Shown one piece after another: positions 34,911 through 43,849 of a DNA stretch of 64,000 nt. Each line of letters starts with the position of its first letter. Position 1 is the stretch's first letter. The position numbers and the translations under genes were made by a program. Source of the stretch: Erysipelothrix anatis (GTDB taxonomy: Bacteria; Bacillota_I; Bacilli_A; Erysipelotrichales; Erysipelotrichaceae); the NCBI RefSeq assembly GCF_009828745.1, contig NZ_WTSX01000006.1:98477-162476 (forward strand). The letters are read 5' to 3'. The notes under the pieces were generated by a model. The model had not been told where the DNA came from. It made no database searches and was given only the letters and a program-made list of their open reading frames with translations.

Positions 34911-35624
34911 CTATTTAAAGAAAAATGGAATTCCTGCCAGGACATACATAATCATGAAGAATAATGTATGAAACACTACAAATAATACACAGTTTTTCCA
35001 TTCTCCTAGTTTTTCAAAATGATTTTTCAATTTGGTAAAAAATGATTTGATATGGATGACATCCCATGAGTTGAATCGTATTGAACGACCTAAATAGACA
35101 CCAATTGCAACTAATAGATTCAAAATGAGTGCAGTCAACATGAATATTGATTGATGGGTCTTTGTTACAGTGCTCGGATCGTAGAAAATTAAAATCATTA
35201 CTTGAATCATTACAATATTAACTAGAGTATTCACAATTCCTGACATAGCAAATGCCATCACCGAAATAATATCATACCAAATCGGTACTTTATCACCATC
35301 AACATCACGATGCGTCAAATTTAATTCGGTAATAAGATAACCTGAATTTGGTAGTGCCAACAGCCACACGAACAAACCCATGATTGCTGTGAACATTCCA
35401 GCATAACGGATAAATGCAATCCCCGAATATGAAGCAATGATTGCAGCTAAGAGAAAGATAATTATATCTACGACAAGAATCGCAAACGGTAATAATGATA
35501 ATTTAAAGTTCCAAATCATCGGCTTAAACAATGAGACTCCATAAATTCGTGGTCTAAGTTTAATCGTAGTATATGCAAATATGTTGAGTAAAACAGCCGA
35601 CAGAATTAAGCTAGATACGCCCAT
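34911..35624 (-). CDS. DUF1361 family membrane protein
   Basis: 237 residues with about six membrane helices. LALPNSGYLITELNLTHRDVDG near 85-108 is the DUF1361 signature (PNxxYLITDL.HL), and VPIWYDIISVMAFAMSGIVN follows. No known function. It starts 93 bp from the end of the HlyD-like gene and heads the DUF1361-DUF6054-SDR set. Confidence 0.75.
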   Translation of the reverse strand: MGVSSLILSAVLLNIFAYTTIKLRPRIYGVSLFKPMIWNFKLSLLPFAILVVDIIIFLLAAIIASYSGIAFIRYAGMFTAIMGLFVWLLALPNSGYLITELNLTHRDVDGDKVPIWYDIISVMAFAMSGIVNTLVNIVMIQVMILIFYDPSTVTKTHQSIFMLTALILNLLVAIGVYLGRSIRFNSWDVIHIKSFFTKLKNHFEKLGEWKNCVLFVVFHTLFFMIMYVLAGIPFFFK

Positions 35625-35716
35625 ATAAGATCCCCCTTACAAGTAAAGTTATGAACTTATTGTATCACATTATTTCGTTTACTTTAATTGTATAGTATCT
35701 ATGGATTGGGAAATCG

Positions 35717-36889
35717 TTAACCCTTTAGATTAATTGCCTTCAAGAAAATATCCATGTATGTTTCATCCTTTTCTAAGAAATGAATGAGGAGTGGCTCTAC
35801 TGCTGTAGTAACGTGGTGTTTAGAAATTAAATCTTCAAGCTTGTTCGATTGAATTCTTACCTTGTACCGATACGATGTATTGCCATCTTGAGTTGTCATG
35901 GTCGGAGATTCTTCAATCGAAGTAACTGACCCCTTGATAAGTTCACGATTTAATTGCCTGTTTCCAATAATTGAGAACTTAATCTGCTGCTTCTCACTTA
36001 TTTTGGAGCGATTCTGGCTCTCTACAAATGTTTCGATAAATGATTCCGTGTTCGTCCCATCAATAATTTCTCCAAACATCTGTTGAGCCTGAAATTCAGT
36101 TCCAACCGTAATTGGTTGATATAAGTGAATAATACCATTTTCAGGTGCTTTAATGGATTGTTGATCCATTTCTTTTTCGAGCGCGATCCGTTTCAAATTT
36201 AAACCCTCGGTTTCATTCATTATCTGTGTTTTGGCATGGCCTGATTCTGACAATAGCTGATAGTATAAGCTGTCAGCCTGAGTAAAGCTTTCGCTTTGTT
36301 GCTGCAACGCTTCCACTTCATTTTGGATCTGCTCTTTTTCCTCAAAGGTATTGCTTGCCATCGTGCTCAATTGTATCTTCTTCAAGTCTATCTTGTCCTT
36401 AATAACTTGCTTCTGATCTTTTTCTTGCTTTATTGTATTCAAAAAATATGCCACTTTGCCATAATATTCGAGTTGATATCCGCTTTGACTTAAATGATTA
36501 TACTTTTGCTGTAAACTTGTAATGAACTGATTTACTGCCTCATGTCGCTTGTCCAAGTTTCGTAATTGCTCTTCAATTAGTTCAACATTATTGATATGAC
36601 TGGATGCATCGCCTTCCAAAATTTTTACTCCTTTTTCAACGTAGTCACCATTTTTATAGTGAATTGACTTAACTTTGAGAGGGTTGTTCACTGATAGAAT
36701 CTGACGATTCGATGTTGTGATATACCCTTGAGTAGAAAGGACTTTTGTAGGTTGTACAGTTATAGCTGCAATATAACCCGATAAAACAATAACACTCAAA
36801 ATTATGAGAAGAAATACCGTCATCCCCTTCGGCGTTTGCATTAGTTGGATTCGTGAGTTTAATGCCCTTTTTTGTTTTTTTGTAGACAT
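35717..36889 (-). CDS. HlyD-family accessory protein of a peptide exporter (bacteriocin secretion type)
   Basis: 390 residues: one N-terminal membrane helix (about 23-43), a lipoyl-like segment (INNPLKVKSIHYKNGDYVEKGV), a long coiled coil (about 115-235), and a second lipoyl/beta-barrel part. It would bridge the ABC exporter to the outside of the cell envelope. The ATG at 36889 overlaps the stop of the transporter gene (TAATATG); an in-frame extension upstream lies inside that gene and has no ribosome site. With the C39 transporter it forms a two-gene export unit. Confidence 0.82.
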   Translation of the reverse strand: MSTKKQKRALNSRIQLMQTPKGMTVFLLIILSVIVLSGYIAAITVQPTKVLSTQGYITTSNRQILSVNNPLKVKSIHYKNGDYVEKGVKILEGDASSHINNVELIEEQLRNLDKRHEAVNQFITSLQQKYNHLSQSGYQLEYYGKVAYFLNTIKQEKDQKQVIKDKIDLKKIQLSTMASNTFEEKEQIQNEVEALQQQSESFTQADSLYYQLLSESGHAKTQIMNETEGLNLKRIALEKEMDQQSIKAPENGIIHLYQPITVGTEFQAQQMFGEIIDGTNTESFIETFVESQNRSKISEKQQIKFSIIGNRQLNRELIKGSVTSIEESPTMTTQDGNTSYRYKVRIQSNKLEDLISKHHVTTAVEPLLIHFLEKDETYMDIFLKAINLKG

Positions 36890-36890
36890 A

Positions 36891-39050
36891 TTACAGCCCA
36901 TCAACCTTTTGATTTTCAACAAGGGTTGCGTATCCTTGATGATTCTGAAGCAATTGATGATGTGTTCCAGTTCCGGATATCGTTCCATTTTCCATAAAAC
37001 AAACTAAATCACAATGAATTACGGGTAAAATTTGATGCGAAATTATAAACATTGTCCTTTCTTTACTTTGCTGCATTAAGTACTCGCAGACAGATTTTTG
37101 ATGCTGGCTATCAAGATTTGCCGTCGGTTCATCAAGAATATAAATGTCATGATTATGAATGAGTGTTCTAATTAATGTAATGATTTGCTGTTCACCTCCT
37201 GATAAATTTGATGCATTTTCAAAAAGCAATGTATTTAGTTTTTGAGGCATTGAGTCAAAAATATCTTTGACCCCAAGTTGATGGATCAAGTATTGGATTG
37301 ATTCGACCGAAACTGCACGACCACAGCAAATGTTCTCTAAAATTGTTCCTTGGAAGAGTTGTGGCTTTTGTGGCATGTACCCAATTTTTGCAGTCTCTAA
37401 ATCATCTACTTCGTCTAAACTATTAGTCGCTATAGACACACTCCCTGTCGTCGGTCTAATTAAACCTGCCAACACTTTACTCAACGTGCTTTTCCCAGAA
37501 CCTGAAAGTCCAACAAGAGCAACTCTTGAACCTTTAATGACATTTAAATTTACATCTTTTAATACTTCTTTATGTTTTTGTTTCAGACCAATTTTTTCTA
37601 TTTTAATATATGCATCTGACATATTCAGATTATGGTGTTCATAGTCTGCATCATACTCAGACAACGATGCAATTTCATCAAAACGTTCAAATGCAATTTT
37701 AGCCTCAACCCATCGCATCTGTAAATCAATAAAGTTCTGAATTGGTCCCATGAAATACTGGCTTAACGTCTGAAAGACTAGTAAATCACCAATTTTCAAT
37801 GATCCATCCATAATCATGAAAGCTCCAAGCATTAGAAAAATAATACCACTACTTTCATTAATGCATCCAAGCAATAACTGTTGAAGGGTTCCCATCGCAT
37901 GTTCTTTATGGGAAAGATGCGTAAGTTTTTCATAACACTTCTCAAAGCGATTAATTGCGTACTTATCAACTTTCATCGATTTAATAGTTTCAATATTCTG
38001 CAATGACTCTATCATGACTGAATTTACCTGACCTTGAGCACTGACTTGTTGTTGATTAATACGTTGGTATGGCCCTTTAAAGAAATAGATCAACAAAATA
38101 TTAATAAATATGATTAAAACTAATGCCCCAAATAATTTGGGGTTCGTGTTTGTCATAAGCAAAAGTGCAATTGTGCCGATTATCACATCCACTACCACAC
38201 TGATAGTCACAGTTCCAAGCGTATTAATAACACTGATAATATCTTGAAACCGTGTGAGTAAATCACCGTTTTGTCTTTGAGATATTGAATGTAAAGGAAT
38301 TTTTAAAAGATGTTCGAAAAAATTCAAAATTGTCGGCACCTCAATACGGCGCATAAAATAATACATTCCCATGCTACGATATGCTCTTAGAATGGATTGA
38401 AATATTATACATATTACAAAAATAATTCCATAGACTGGAAGTGAGTTTTTCAAATCATACGGAATAATAGAGTCCATTACCAATTTTGGAAAGGTACTTG
38501 AGAACAGGCCTAAGATACTCATTACGATTGACGATACAATTAATAAGATAACCGCTGATAAATTTGGTTTTATAAGTGAGCTCATAAATGTATATATTGT
38601 CGTTTGCTCATGATAAATACGTGACTGATCTGATGCTGCAATTAGAAAGAGTGCATTTCCTGAGAATATCGCTTCTAATGTATCCTTAGATACTTTTCTA
38701 ACACTCTTATCCCTAGGGTCAGAAATAATGAATTTATTTCGACGTGTCATTGCATGAATTACGATATAGTGTTCCGCAGCATTTTCCAAGTAAACATGAA
38801 TGAGAATTGGATAGGTCAAGCGTGGAGTTAGTTCGTTAATTTGTGTTCGAATCATACATGTTATGAAGCCTAGTGATTTAAAATACTCGGAAATGAGATT
38901 TAACTGGGTTCCAGTTTTATCAGTCTCTACCGCATCCTTAATAACTCCATAACTATCACAAATACGATACGATTTGAGAATTGTACTTACAGCAGCCACT
39001 CCACAATCACAAGACTCATGTTGCTGCGTGTGCTTGAAACGTTTAAACAT
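36891..39050 (-). CDS. C39 peptidase-containing ABC transporter (bacteriocin exporter/processor)
   Basis: 719 residues in three parts. Residues 1-130 are a C39 cysteine peptidase that removes double-glycine leaders: Cys in ESCDCGVAAV near 15-17, His in EHYIVIHAM near 97, Asp in ISDPRDK near 113. Six membrane helices follow at about 160-430. The ATPase has Walker A GLSGSGKST near 515, signature LSGGEQQ near 620, and Walker B YILDEPTANLD. Catalytic residues are all present. No precursor peptide with a GG leader is visible next to it. Confidence 0.92.
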   Translation of the reverse strand: MFKRFKHTQQHESCDCGVAAVSTILKSYRICDSYGVIKDAVETDKTGTQLNLISEYFKSLGFITCMIRTQINELTPRLTYPILIHVYLENAAEHYIVIHAMTRRNKFIISDPRDKSVRKVSKDTLEAIFSGNALFLIAASDQSRIYHEQTTIYTFMSSLIKPNLSAVILLIVSSIVMSILGLFSSTFPKLVMDSIIPYDLKNSLPVYGIIFVICIIFQSILRAYRSMGMYYFMRRIEVPTILNFFEHLLKIPLHSISQRQNGDLLTRFQDIISVINTLGTVTISVVVDVIIGTIALLLMTNTNPKLFGALVLIIFINILLIYFFKGPYQRINQQQVSAQGQVNSVMIESLQNIETIKSMKVDKYAINRFEKCYEKLTHLSHKEHAMGTLQQLLLGCINESSGIIFLMLGAFMIMDGSLKIGDLLVFQTLSQYFMGPIQNFIDLQMRWVEAKIAFERFDEIASLSEYDADYEHHNLNMSDAYIKIEKIGLKQKHKEVLKDVNLNVIKGSRVALVGLSGSGKSTLSKVLAGLIRPTTGSVSIATNSLDEVDDLETAKIGYMPQKPQLFQGTILENICCGRAVSVESIQYLIHQLGVKDIFDSMPQKLNTLLFENASNLSGGEQQIITLIRTLIHNHDIYILDEPTANLDSQHQKSVCEYLMQQSKERTMFIISHQILPVIHCDLVCFMENGTISGTGTHHQLLQNHQGYATLVENQKVDGL

Positions 39051-39112
39051 ACTTCACCTCTTCTATAGGTTTAAGTATGTGCTAATCTTAGAATTTCCTA
39101 TCCTATCTAAAA

Positions 39113-39131
39113 AAACAGCCAGAGGGCTGTT
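39113..39131 (-). terminator. Terminator of the DUF998 gene
   Basis: AACAGCC/GGCTGTT stem followed by seven T on the minus strand; overlaps the stop codon at 39130. Confidence 0.75.
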
Positions 39132-40299
39132 AGTCTTTTGTTGTGTGAATGGTAACTTTAAATGTTTTACCATGAGTATTGATTATATTGATGAGGTATT
39201 GCATGAGCAGTAAAAGCCAACTAAACGCGATGACAAAAGCCATCAATTCAAACGCTGTAAGTGAGAAGTAGTGGACTCCTAAGAATAGAATACACACAAT
39301 TACCAATACACCTCCGAGAATATACGAAAGACGCAAGAATTCTTTAGATACACTTGGTAATAACCATTTAATGGCAATTATCAGAATAATAAAGAGATAT
39401 ACAAGATACCCCGCAACGCGATTGTGCATATTTTGATAAAAAACACTGTCATTGTATGGGAAGAACCCAACACCGCCAAGACATATTGCAGTTGCGATCA
39501 AGAGAAGTTTTAAAATCAATAAGTTTTTTGATTTTCCAAGCACTTCATACAAGAGCACGAAAACATAGTCAATCAATGCAATCATTAAAAATGCAGACAA
39601 AATAAGCGTTAAGTTAAATTGCCAACTACGTGTCGCTTCAGGAGTTCCGAGGAAACTAAAGTTGTACAACCACCATTGTTGGTCACGATTCGTAATCATA
39701 GCAACACCAACACCGCCAAGAATAATTGTAATTAATGAGCGAATCATTACCGTTGGTGTAATACTCAAGGCTGTATGAATCATTAAGTAGTTCACAACCC
39801 CAATGACAATCCCACCCATCAAGGATGAAGTATAGACATCAAAGGTCGCTCCGGAAAACAATTCACCAATGATCCAAAACCCAAACAATAATGAGACAAC
39901 GAGCAGTAATGTAAAGGAAATCAATACCACGGGGTAGTTTCGCCAAAAAATCTGACTCGATAGATGCCCCATCTGGTTATTTTTATTTTTAGTAAAGAAA
40001 TATGTAAAATTTACGACACCTGTTATAACACCCGTTATAATGACGACACTCGCAATTGATTTCATCCCCACCAAAGGAATTTGATGATATGGCATAAACA
40101 CGATTGTCATCGCCGCCATCGCAAGTATTGATGCTACGATTACAGGAATCAATGGTACCGTAACCTTTTTTGCTAAACTATCTAACTGATATAATAAACC
40201 GGTATCGGTCAGTGTCACTGTAACCTCTTGGCCATCGACAAATTCGACAGTTTCCCGCAATGCTTCTGGAATTGGTAATCCCAAGTTTTTTTCTTTCAT
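39130..40299 (-). CDS. DUF998-like multi-pass membrane protein
   Basis: 389 residues. An N-terminal soluble stretch (about 1-45, GLPIPEALRETVEFVDGQEVTVTL) is followed by about ten membrane helices. It resembles DUF998 proteins in topology and in the GxxFFPYNDSxFYQNMHNRVA segment (compare GxFPxD..xxxHxxxA), which supports but does not prove the family. Start behind GGGGATTCTTCC. Single gene with its own terminator, same strand as the C39 exporter downstream. No enzymatic motif seen. Confidence 0.6.
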   Translation of the reverse strand: MKEKNLGLPIPEALRETVEFVDGQEVTVTLTDTGLLYQLDSLAKKVTVPLIPVIVASILAMAAMTIVFMPYHQIPLVGMKSIASVVIITGVITGVVNFTYFFTKNKNNQMGHLSSQIFWRNYPVVLISFTLLLVVSLLFGFWIIGELFSGATFDVYTSSLMGGIVIGVVNYLMIHTALSITPTVMIRSLITIILGGVGVAMITNRDQQWWLYNFSFLGTPEATRSWQFNLTLILSAFLMIALIDYVFVLLYEVLGKSKNLLILKLLLIATAICLGGVGFFPYNDSVFYQNMHNRVAGYLVYLFIILIIAIKWLLPSVSKEFLRLSYILGGVLVIVCILFLGVHYFSLTAFELMAFVIAFSWLLLLMQYLINIINTHGKTFKVTIHTTKD

Positions 40300-40461
40300 G
40301 GAAGAATCCCCCTATGTTTTTATAATACGATATTTTCAAATATATTTATATCAGTACCTTCACTATTTTTATTAATTTCCTAATAATTCAAGACAATTCT
40401 ATGCCCAACATCATAATTTACACGAATAAGTGTGTTATTATGGATATAAGGAGGTACTATT

Positions 40462-40716
40462 ATGACTTACATCAAACCGCAAGATGTTGGCGGAAGTGCA
40501 ACAAATGTCCGAGTTCTTTACGATGGCGGCGCAGATGGATATGCCGTTGCGATCATAAATTGGAAAGGCTCAGATGTTTACGCAATGCGATGGAATGGTG
40601 ATGATAACAAACCGGGAGGTTTTCCACTTTTCGGAAAAACGTCTCTTTGGTTTGTAATTCCTGAAGAAATTGCCTTAGATGGTATCAAAGGCATTATTGG
40701 TAAAGTCTACAGATAG
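40462..40716 (+). CDS. Hypothetical 84-residue protein
   Basis: Not recognised. Excellent ribosome site AAGGAGGTACTATT and own terminator, so a real gene. 84 residues with a beta-rich look: VRVLYDGGADGYAVAIINWKG, then VYAMRWNGDDNKPGG and SLWFVIPEEI; three tryptophans. No signal, helix or cysteine. A small ligand-binding or toxin-neutralising fold is possible but unsupported. Confidence 0.7.
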   Translation: MTYIKPQDVGGSATNVRVLYDGGADGYAVAIINWKGSDVYAMRWNGDDNKPGGFPLFGKTSLWFVIPEEIALDGIKGIIGKVYR

Positions 40717-40728
40717 AACCGCGTTTCT

Positions 40729-40753
40729 AAGCACACGAATCATTCGTGTGCTT
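40729..40753. terminator. Bidirectional terminator between the 84-residue gene and the hydrolase
   Basis: AAGCACACGAAT/ATTCGTGTGCTT, a 12-bp stem with one-base loop and T runs; convergent genes. Confidence 0.8.
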
Positions 40754-41672
40754 TTTCTATGTGCGCATCCATAAATTGAACCACACGTTGTGCATATTCA
40801 AAACCTTTATTTTCATATGAATCAGCATGATCTGTATCTTCAACAATCCATAACTCTTTAGGACCACGTGTTGCTTCAAATAGTTCATAGACCATCGATG
40901 TTGGGACAAAGGTATCGGCATCTCCATGAATGAACAGAATTGGTTTTACATTGTTATTTAATTGATTAATAGCACTCGCTTCATAAAAACTGTATCCTAC
41001 CTTCACTTCAGTCAATAAACTTGTAACAGGAATCATCGGAAACGCGGGCAAACTATACATATCACTAAGTTGAAATGACAACTCTGCATCAACAGAACTA
41101 TAACCACAGTCTTCAACAATCACCTTTACATTACTTGGAAGATCAGATTCGCCACTTGCCATCATTACTGTCGAAGCACCCATACTCAATCCATAGAGTC
41201 CAATTTGTTGCTGTGAACCCAATCGACTGACGATTTCCTGTGTCCACTGAACAACATCCCGCCGTTCAGGCCAGCCAAACCCAATATATGACCCCTCACT
41301 CTCACCATGTCCTCGTGCATCCGCTGCAAGCACGTTGTATCCTACATCATGGAACATTTTTATATACTGTGTCATAGTTGCTGTACTATTTCCATAACCA
41401 TGCGCGACAAAGATTGTTGAATTCGTTGCTTCCGTAGCTGCTATATATGTTGCCGACAACAATAAGCCATTGTCTGATGTAATCTTCCATGTTTCTAAAT
41501 CTGTTGTTGCAAACCACTCGTTCGCTTCACGCCATACATCGGACACTTCTGAATCAATAAATGATTTAGGACCAATCTTGATTGCTTGTGCAAAAAAATA
41601 CTCACCAGCACCCCAGAGTACGAGACAAAACATTAATACAACTGAGCTTACTATCGTTATTCTTTTTTTCAT
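40740..41672 (-). CDS. Membrane-anchored alpha/beta hydrolase
   Basis: 310 residues with an N-terminal membrane helix (about 5-25) and an extracytoplasmic hydrolase domain. HGYGNSTATM near 95 forms the oxyanion loop, the nucleophile Ser is in GLYGLSMGAST near 165, Asp is in HGDADTFVP near 253, and His is in EDTDHADSY near 281. Resembles the BAAT/DUF1749-like serine hydrolases (YqkD type). The ATG at 41672 follows GGAGGAATT; the frame extends upstream without a ribosome site. Substrate unknown. Confidence 0.87.
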   Translation of the reverse strand: MKKRITIVSSVVLMFCLVLWGAGEYFFAQAIKIGPKSFIDSEVSDVWREANEWFATTDLETWKITSDNGLLLSATYIAATEATNSTIFVAHGYGNSTATMTQYIKMFHDVGYNVLAADARGHGESEGSYIGFGWPERRDVVQWTQEIVSRLGSQQQIGLYGLSMGASTVMMASGESDLPSNVKVIVEDCGYSSVDAELSFQLSDMYSLPAFPMIPVTSLLTEVKVGYSFYEASAINQLNNNVKPILFIHGDADTFVPTSMVYELFEATRGPKELWIVEDTDHADSYENKGFEYAQRVVQFMDAHIEKAHE

Positions 41673-41822
41673 AATTCCTCCAATAGTTTGATAATCAAAA
41701 TAATATTTAGGATAACATTCAATACGCAACTTGTAAAGTATATTTAGTCGTAAGTGTCTGTTCACCTTAAACGCTATTAAACACATCCTATTTTTGGTAT
41801 GATTTCATTAGGAGGATTCATA

Positions 41823-42575
41823 ATGAATTCACAGCTTGCACTTTTATTTGTCTATTGGATTATATATAGTTTTATTGGTTGGATCTTAGAAACAGTTTAT
41901 TGTTCGATCCTCTCCGGAAAATTCGAAGAACGCGGTTTTTTAAATGGACCTCTGGTTCCAATTTATGGTTTCGGTGCCATGATTATCCTCGCTACTTTAC
42001 TACCCTATGCTTTCAACCCGGTACTTGTCTTTATACTCGGACTGATTCTTACAAGCTCACTTGAGTATCTGACGAGTTACATCATGGAGAAAGCATTCAA
42101 AATGCGATGGTGGGACTATTCAGAAATGTTTATGAATATCAACGGCCGAGTATGTTTGCTTAATTCAACCATGTTTGGTGCTTTATCGCTCGTCCTAGTT
42201 GAATACATTCACCCTGTTATTGTAGATTTGGTTGCCAACATTTCCATTGAATACCTTAATTATATTGCGTTTACGTTGTTTGTAGTAGTCATTATCGACT
42301 TCATAGCGTCACTCCGAGCAACGTTGAACCTTCAAAGTCGCTTATTCGAGTTAAACAACATCAAGTATGAAATTGATAAATTGAAATCAAAACTAGAAGG
42401 TTCGTACGAAATTCGATTGAAAGAACTTAATACTTCTTACGATACCTTAAAGGCAACTCTTAAGTCACGTGAAGTTCGTCTACTTAAAGCCTTCCCACGT
42501 CTTAAAAGCGAGTCGCTTCAAGAGTTTATTGAAGATGTCCAAGACTTCTATCGCATTCGTAAAAACAAAAAATAA
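41823..42575 (+). CDS. CmpB-like putative ABC transporter permease family protein
   Basis: 250 residues, four to five membrane helices and a C-terminal coiled coil (about 165-235). The N-terminal FIGWILETVYCSILSGKFEERGFLNGPLVPIYGFGA is diagnostic of the ABC_trans_CmpB family, and MRWWDYSEMFMNINGRVCLLNSTMFG follows. No ATPase partner is adjacent, and the name of the family is not well supported by experiment. Start at 41823 behind AGGAGGATTCATA. Confidence 0.85.
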   Translation: MNSQLALLFVYWIIYSFIGWILETVYCSILSGKFEERGFLNGPLVPIYGFGAMIILATLLPYAFNPVLVFILGLILTSSLEYLTSYIMEKAFKMRWWDYSEMFMNINGRVCLLNSTMFGALSLVLVEYIHPVIVDLVANISIEYLNYIAFTLFVVVIIDFIASLRATLNLQSRLFELNNIKYEIDKLKSKLEGSYEIRLKELNTSYDTLKATLKSREVRLLKAFPRLKSESLQEFIEDVQDFYRIRKNKK

Positions 42576-42597
42576 AGAGCTCAATCATGAGCTCTTT
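42574..42597. terminator. Bidirectional terminator between the CmpB-like gene and the TetR gene
   Basis: AAAGAGCTCA/TGAGCTCTTT stem with T run, between convergent genes. Confidence 0.85.
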
Positions 42598-43217
42598 TAT
42601 CGTTTTAATGCTTTAATTGTTGCCTCATCAAAAATTGTAACTCCAAGTCCATTTAAAGCATCGATCAAGACGTCAATCTTTACATTAAAATTTGCGCCTG
42701 TATCTTCAAACATTGCTGATGAGAACCATGTATCCCCAAGCAACACCATAACTTGTGCTACTTGCTTAGGATTTTTAATTGTTAATGAGCCGTCAGCATT
42801 TCCACTTTCAAGAAGCATTTCAACTTTTGGGGCTATTTGGTTAACCGTAAGTTTGAAAATTTCTACTAAAATAGCAGGATTCTTTTTTAAAAACTCTGCA
42901 CCGACATCGTTACTCACCTGGCCATAGTTAGAAAATGCCTTGATAACAAGCGCTTGGAGCTGCTCTTTTGCAGTTTTTCCTTCAACATTTAAAAATTGAT
43001 TGAAATAGTCACTATTCATGACAATCTCATGAATGACTGCAACTAGAATGTCATCTTTACTGTTAAAATGGTGGTAAATGGCCCCTCGTGTCAGCCCATT
43101 TAAGCCATTTACAATATCCTGGATTGATGTTTTTTCATATCCTTTTTCAGAAAAGAGCTTAATGGAAACATTGATAATATCTTGCACTGTCTGTTCAGAA
43201 TCATATCTGTTTTTCAT
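42597..43217 (-). CDS. TetR/AcrR family transcriptional regulator
   Basis: 206 residues. N-terminal helix-turn-helix: VSIKLFSEKGYEKTSIQDIVNGL, TRGAIYHHFNSKDDILVAVI (about 17-62); C-terminal ligand-binding and dimer helices. No efflux pump or enzyme lies next to it, so its target is unknown. Monocistronic. Confidence 0.9.
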   Translation of the reverse strand: MKNRYDSEQTVQDIINVSIKLFSEKGYEKTSIQDIVNGLNGLTRGAIYHHFNSKDDILVAVIHEIVMNSDYFNQFLNVEGKTAKEQLQALVIKAFSNYGQVSNDVGAEFLKKNPAILVEIFKLTVNQIAPKVEMLLESGNADGSLTIKNPKQVAQVMVLLGDTWFSSAMFEDTGANFNVKIDVLIDALNGLGVTIFDEATIKALKR

Positions 43218-43301
43218 ATTTATACCTCAATCATTCAATCAGTATTTTCATAAAGTGTACGATTTAATAATTATTTTGTCAATCCAAACATTTGCATAAA
43301 G

Positions 43302-43332
43302 AAAAGAACACAGTATGTGCAGTGTTCCTTTT
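43302..43332 (-). terminator. Terminator of the 114-residue gene
   Basis: AAGGAACAC/GTGTTCTTT stem, T-rich on the minus strand, overlapping the stop codon at 43331. Confidence 0.65.
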
Positions 43333-43675
43333 ACTCAATGCTAAATTGAAGTGCTTCAGCAAATTCTTTTGTATTGCTTTTTAACGTCTTCATAAAATCG
43401 AAATATGTTTCTCGTTTTGTCCTTAGACTATCCAATGCTGACGTGTCTTCTAAGTATTCTATCGCACTGTGTGCATACGTGATTGCATCTATATTAAATG
43501 CGATACTCTGATCTTTAAGCTTCTTTTTTAAATTTTTCGCATACAACTGCATTTCCGTTTGTAGCGCAAGAACTTTTTTACCCTTCTCAGATAAGTCTAA
43601 TGATTCATTTTCAATGACTGAATTTGATTCAGCAATAAAGCGCTGCAATGTCTGCATAATATCGTTTTTACTCAT
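43331..43675 (-). CDS. Hypothetical helical protein, 114 residues
   Basis: Not recognised. Entirely helical, charged, without membrane segment: LQRFIAESNSVIENESLDL, LALQTEMQLYAKNLKKKL, ALDSLRTKRETYFDFMKTLKSN. Its length and helix pattern resemble YlbF/YmcA-type proteins, but I see no firm sequence match. Start behind AAGGAGACCATTA. A TGG-TATAAT extended -10 lies at about 43794 on this strand. Confidence 0.65.
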   Translation of the reverse strand: MSKNDIMQTLQRFIAESNSVIENESLDLSEKGKKVLALQTEMQLYAKNLKKKLKDQSIAFNIDAITYAHSAIEYLEDTSALDSLRTKRETYFDFMKTLKSNTKEFAEALQFSIE

Positions 43676-43822
43676 TAATGGTCTCCTTCTTGTTTCTATT
43701 CAATGAATTGCCTATAGAAACTATTCAGGAACCTGTCTTATTGAGCCATCCACATCATGATTCATCGTTTACACCATCACCTCTTCTACATCTATTATAC
43801 CACGAATAAAATATAAGTAAAA

Positions 43823-43844
43823 AAACACAGGTTAACCTGTGTTT
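43823..43844 (-). terminator. Terminator of the adenosine deaminase gene
   Basis: AAACACAGG/CCTGTGTTT stem followed by seven T on the minus strand, 6 nt beyond the stop. Confidence 0.85.
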
Positions 43845-43849
43845 ATAAG

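Noticed and set aside
36889..36988. Longer N-terminus of the HlyD-like protein starting at 36988
   Set aside because: It lies inside the end of the transporter gene in another frame without a ribosome site; the start at 36889 gives a normal membrane-anchor layout.
40401..40601. 66-codon ORF overlapping the 84-residue gene
   Set aside because: Different frame, no ribosome site, and the overlapping gene has an ideal one.
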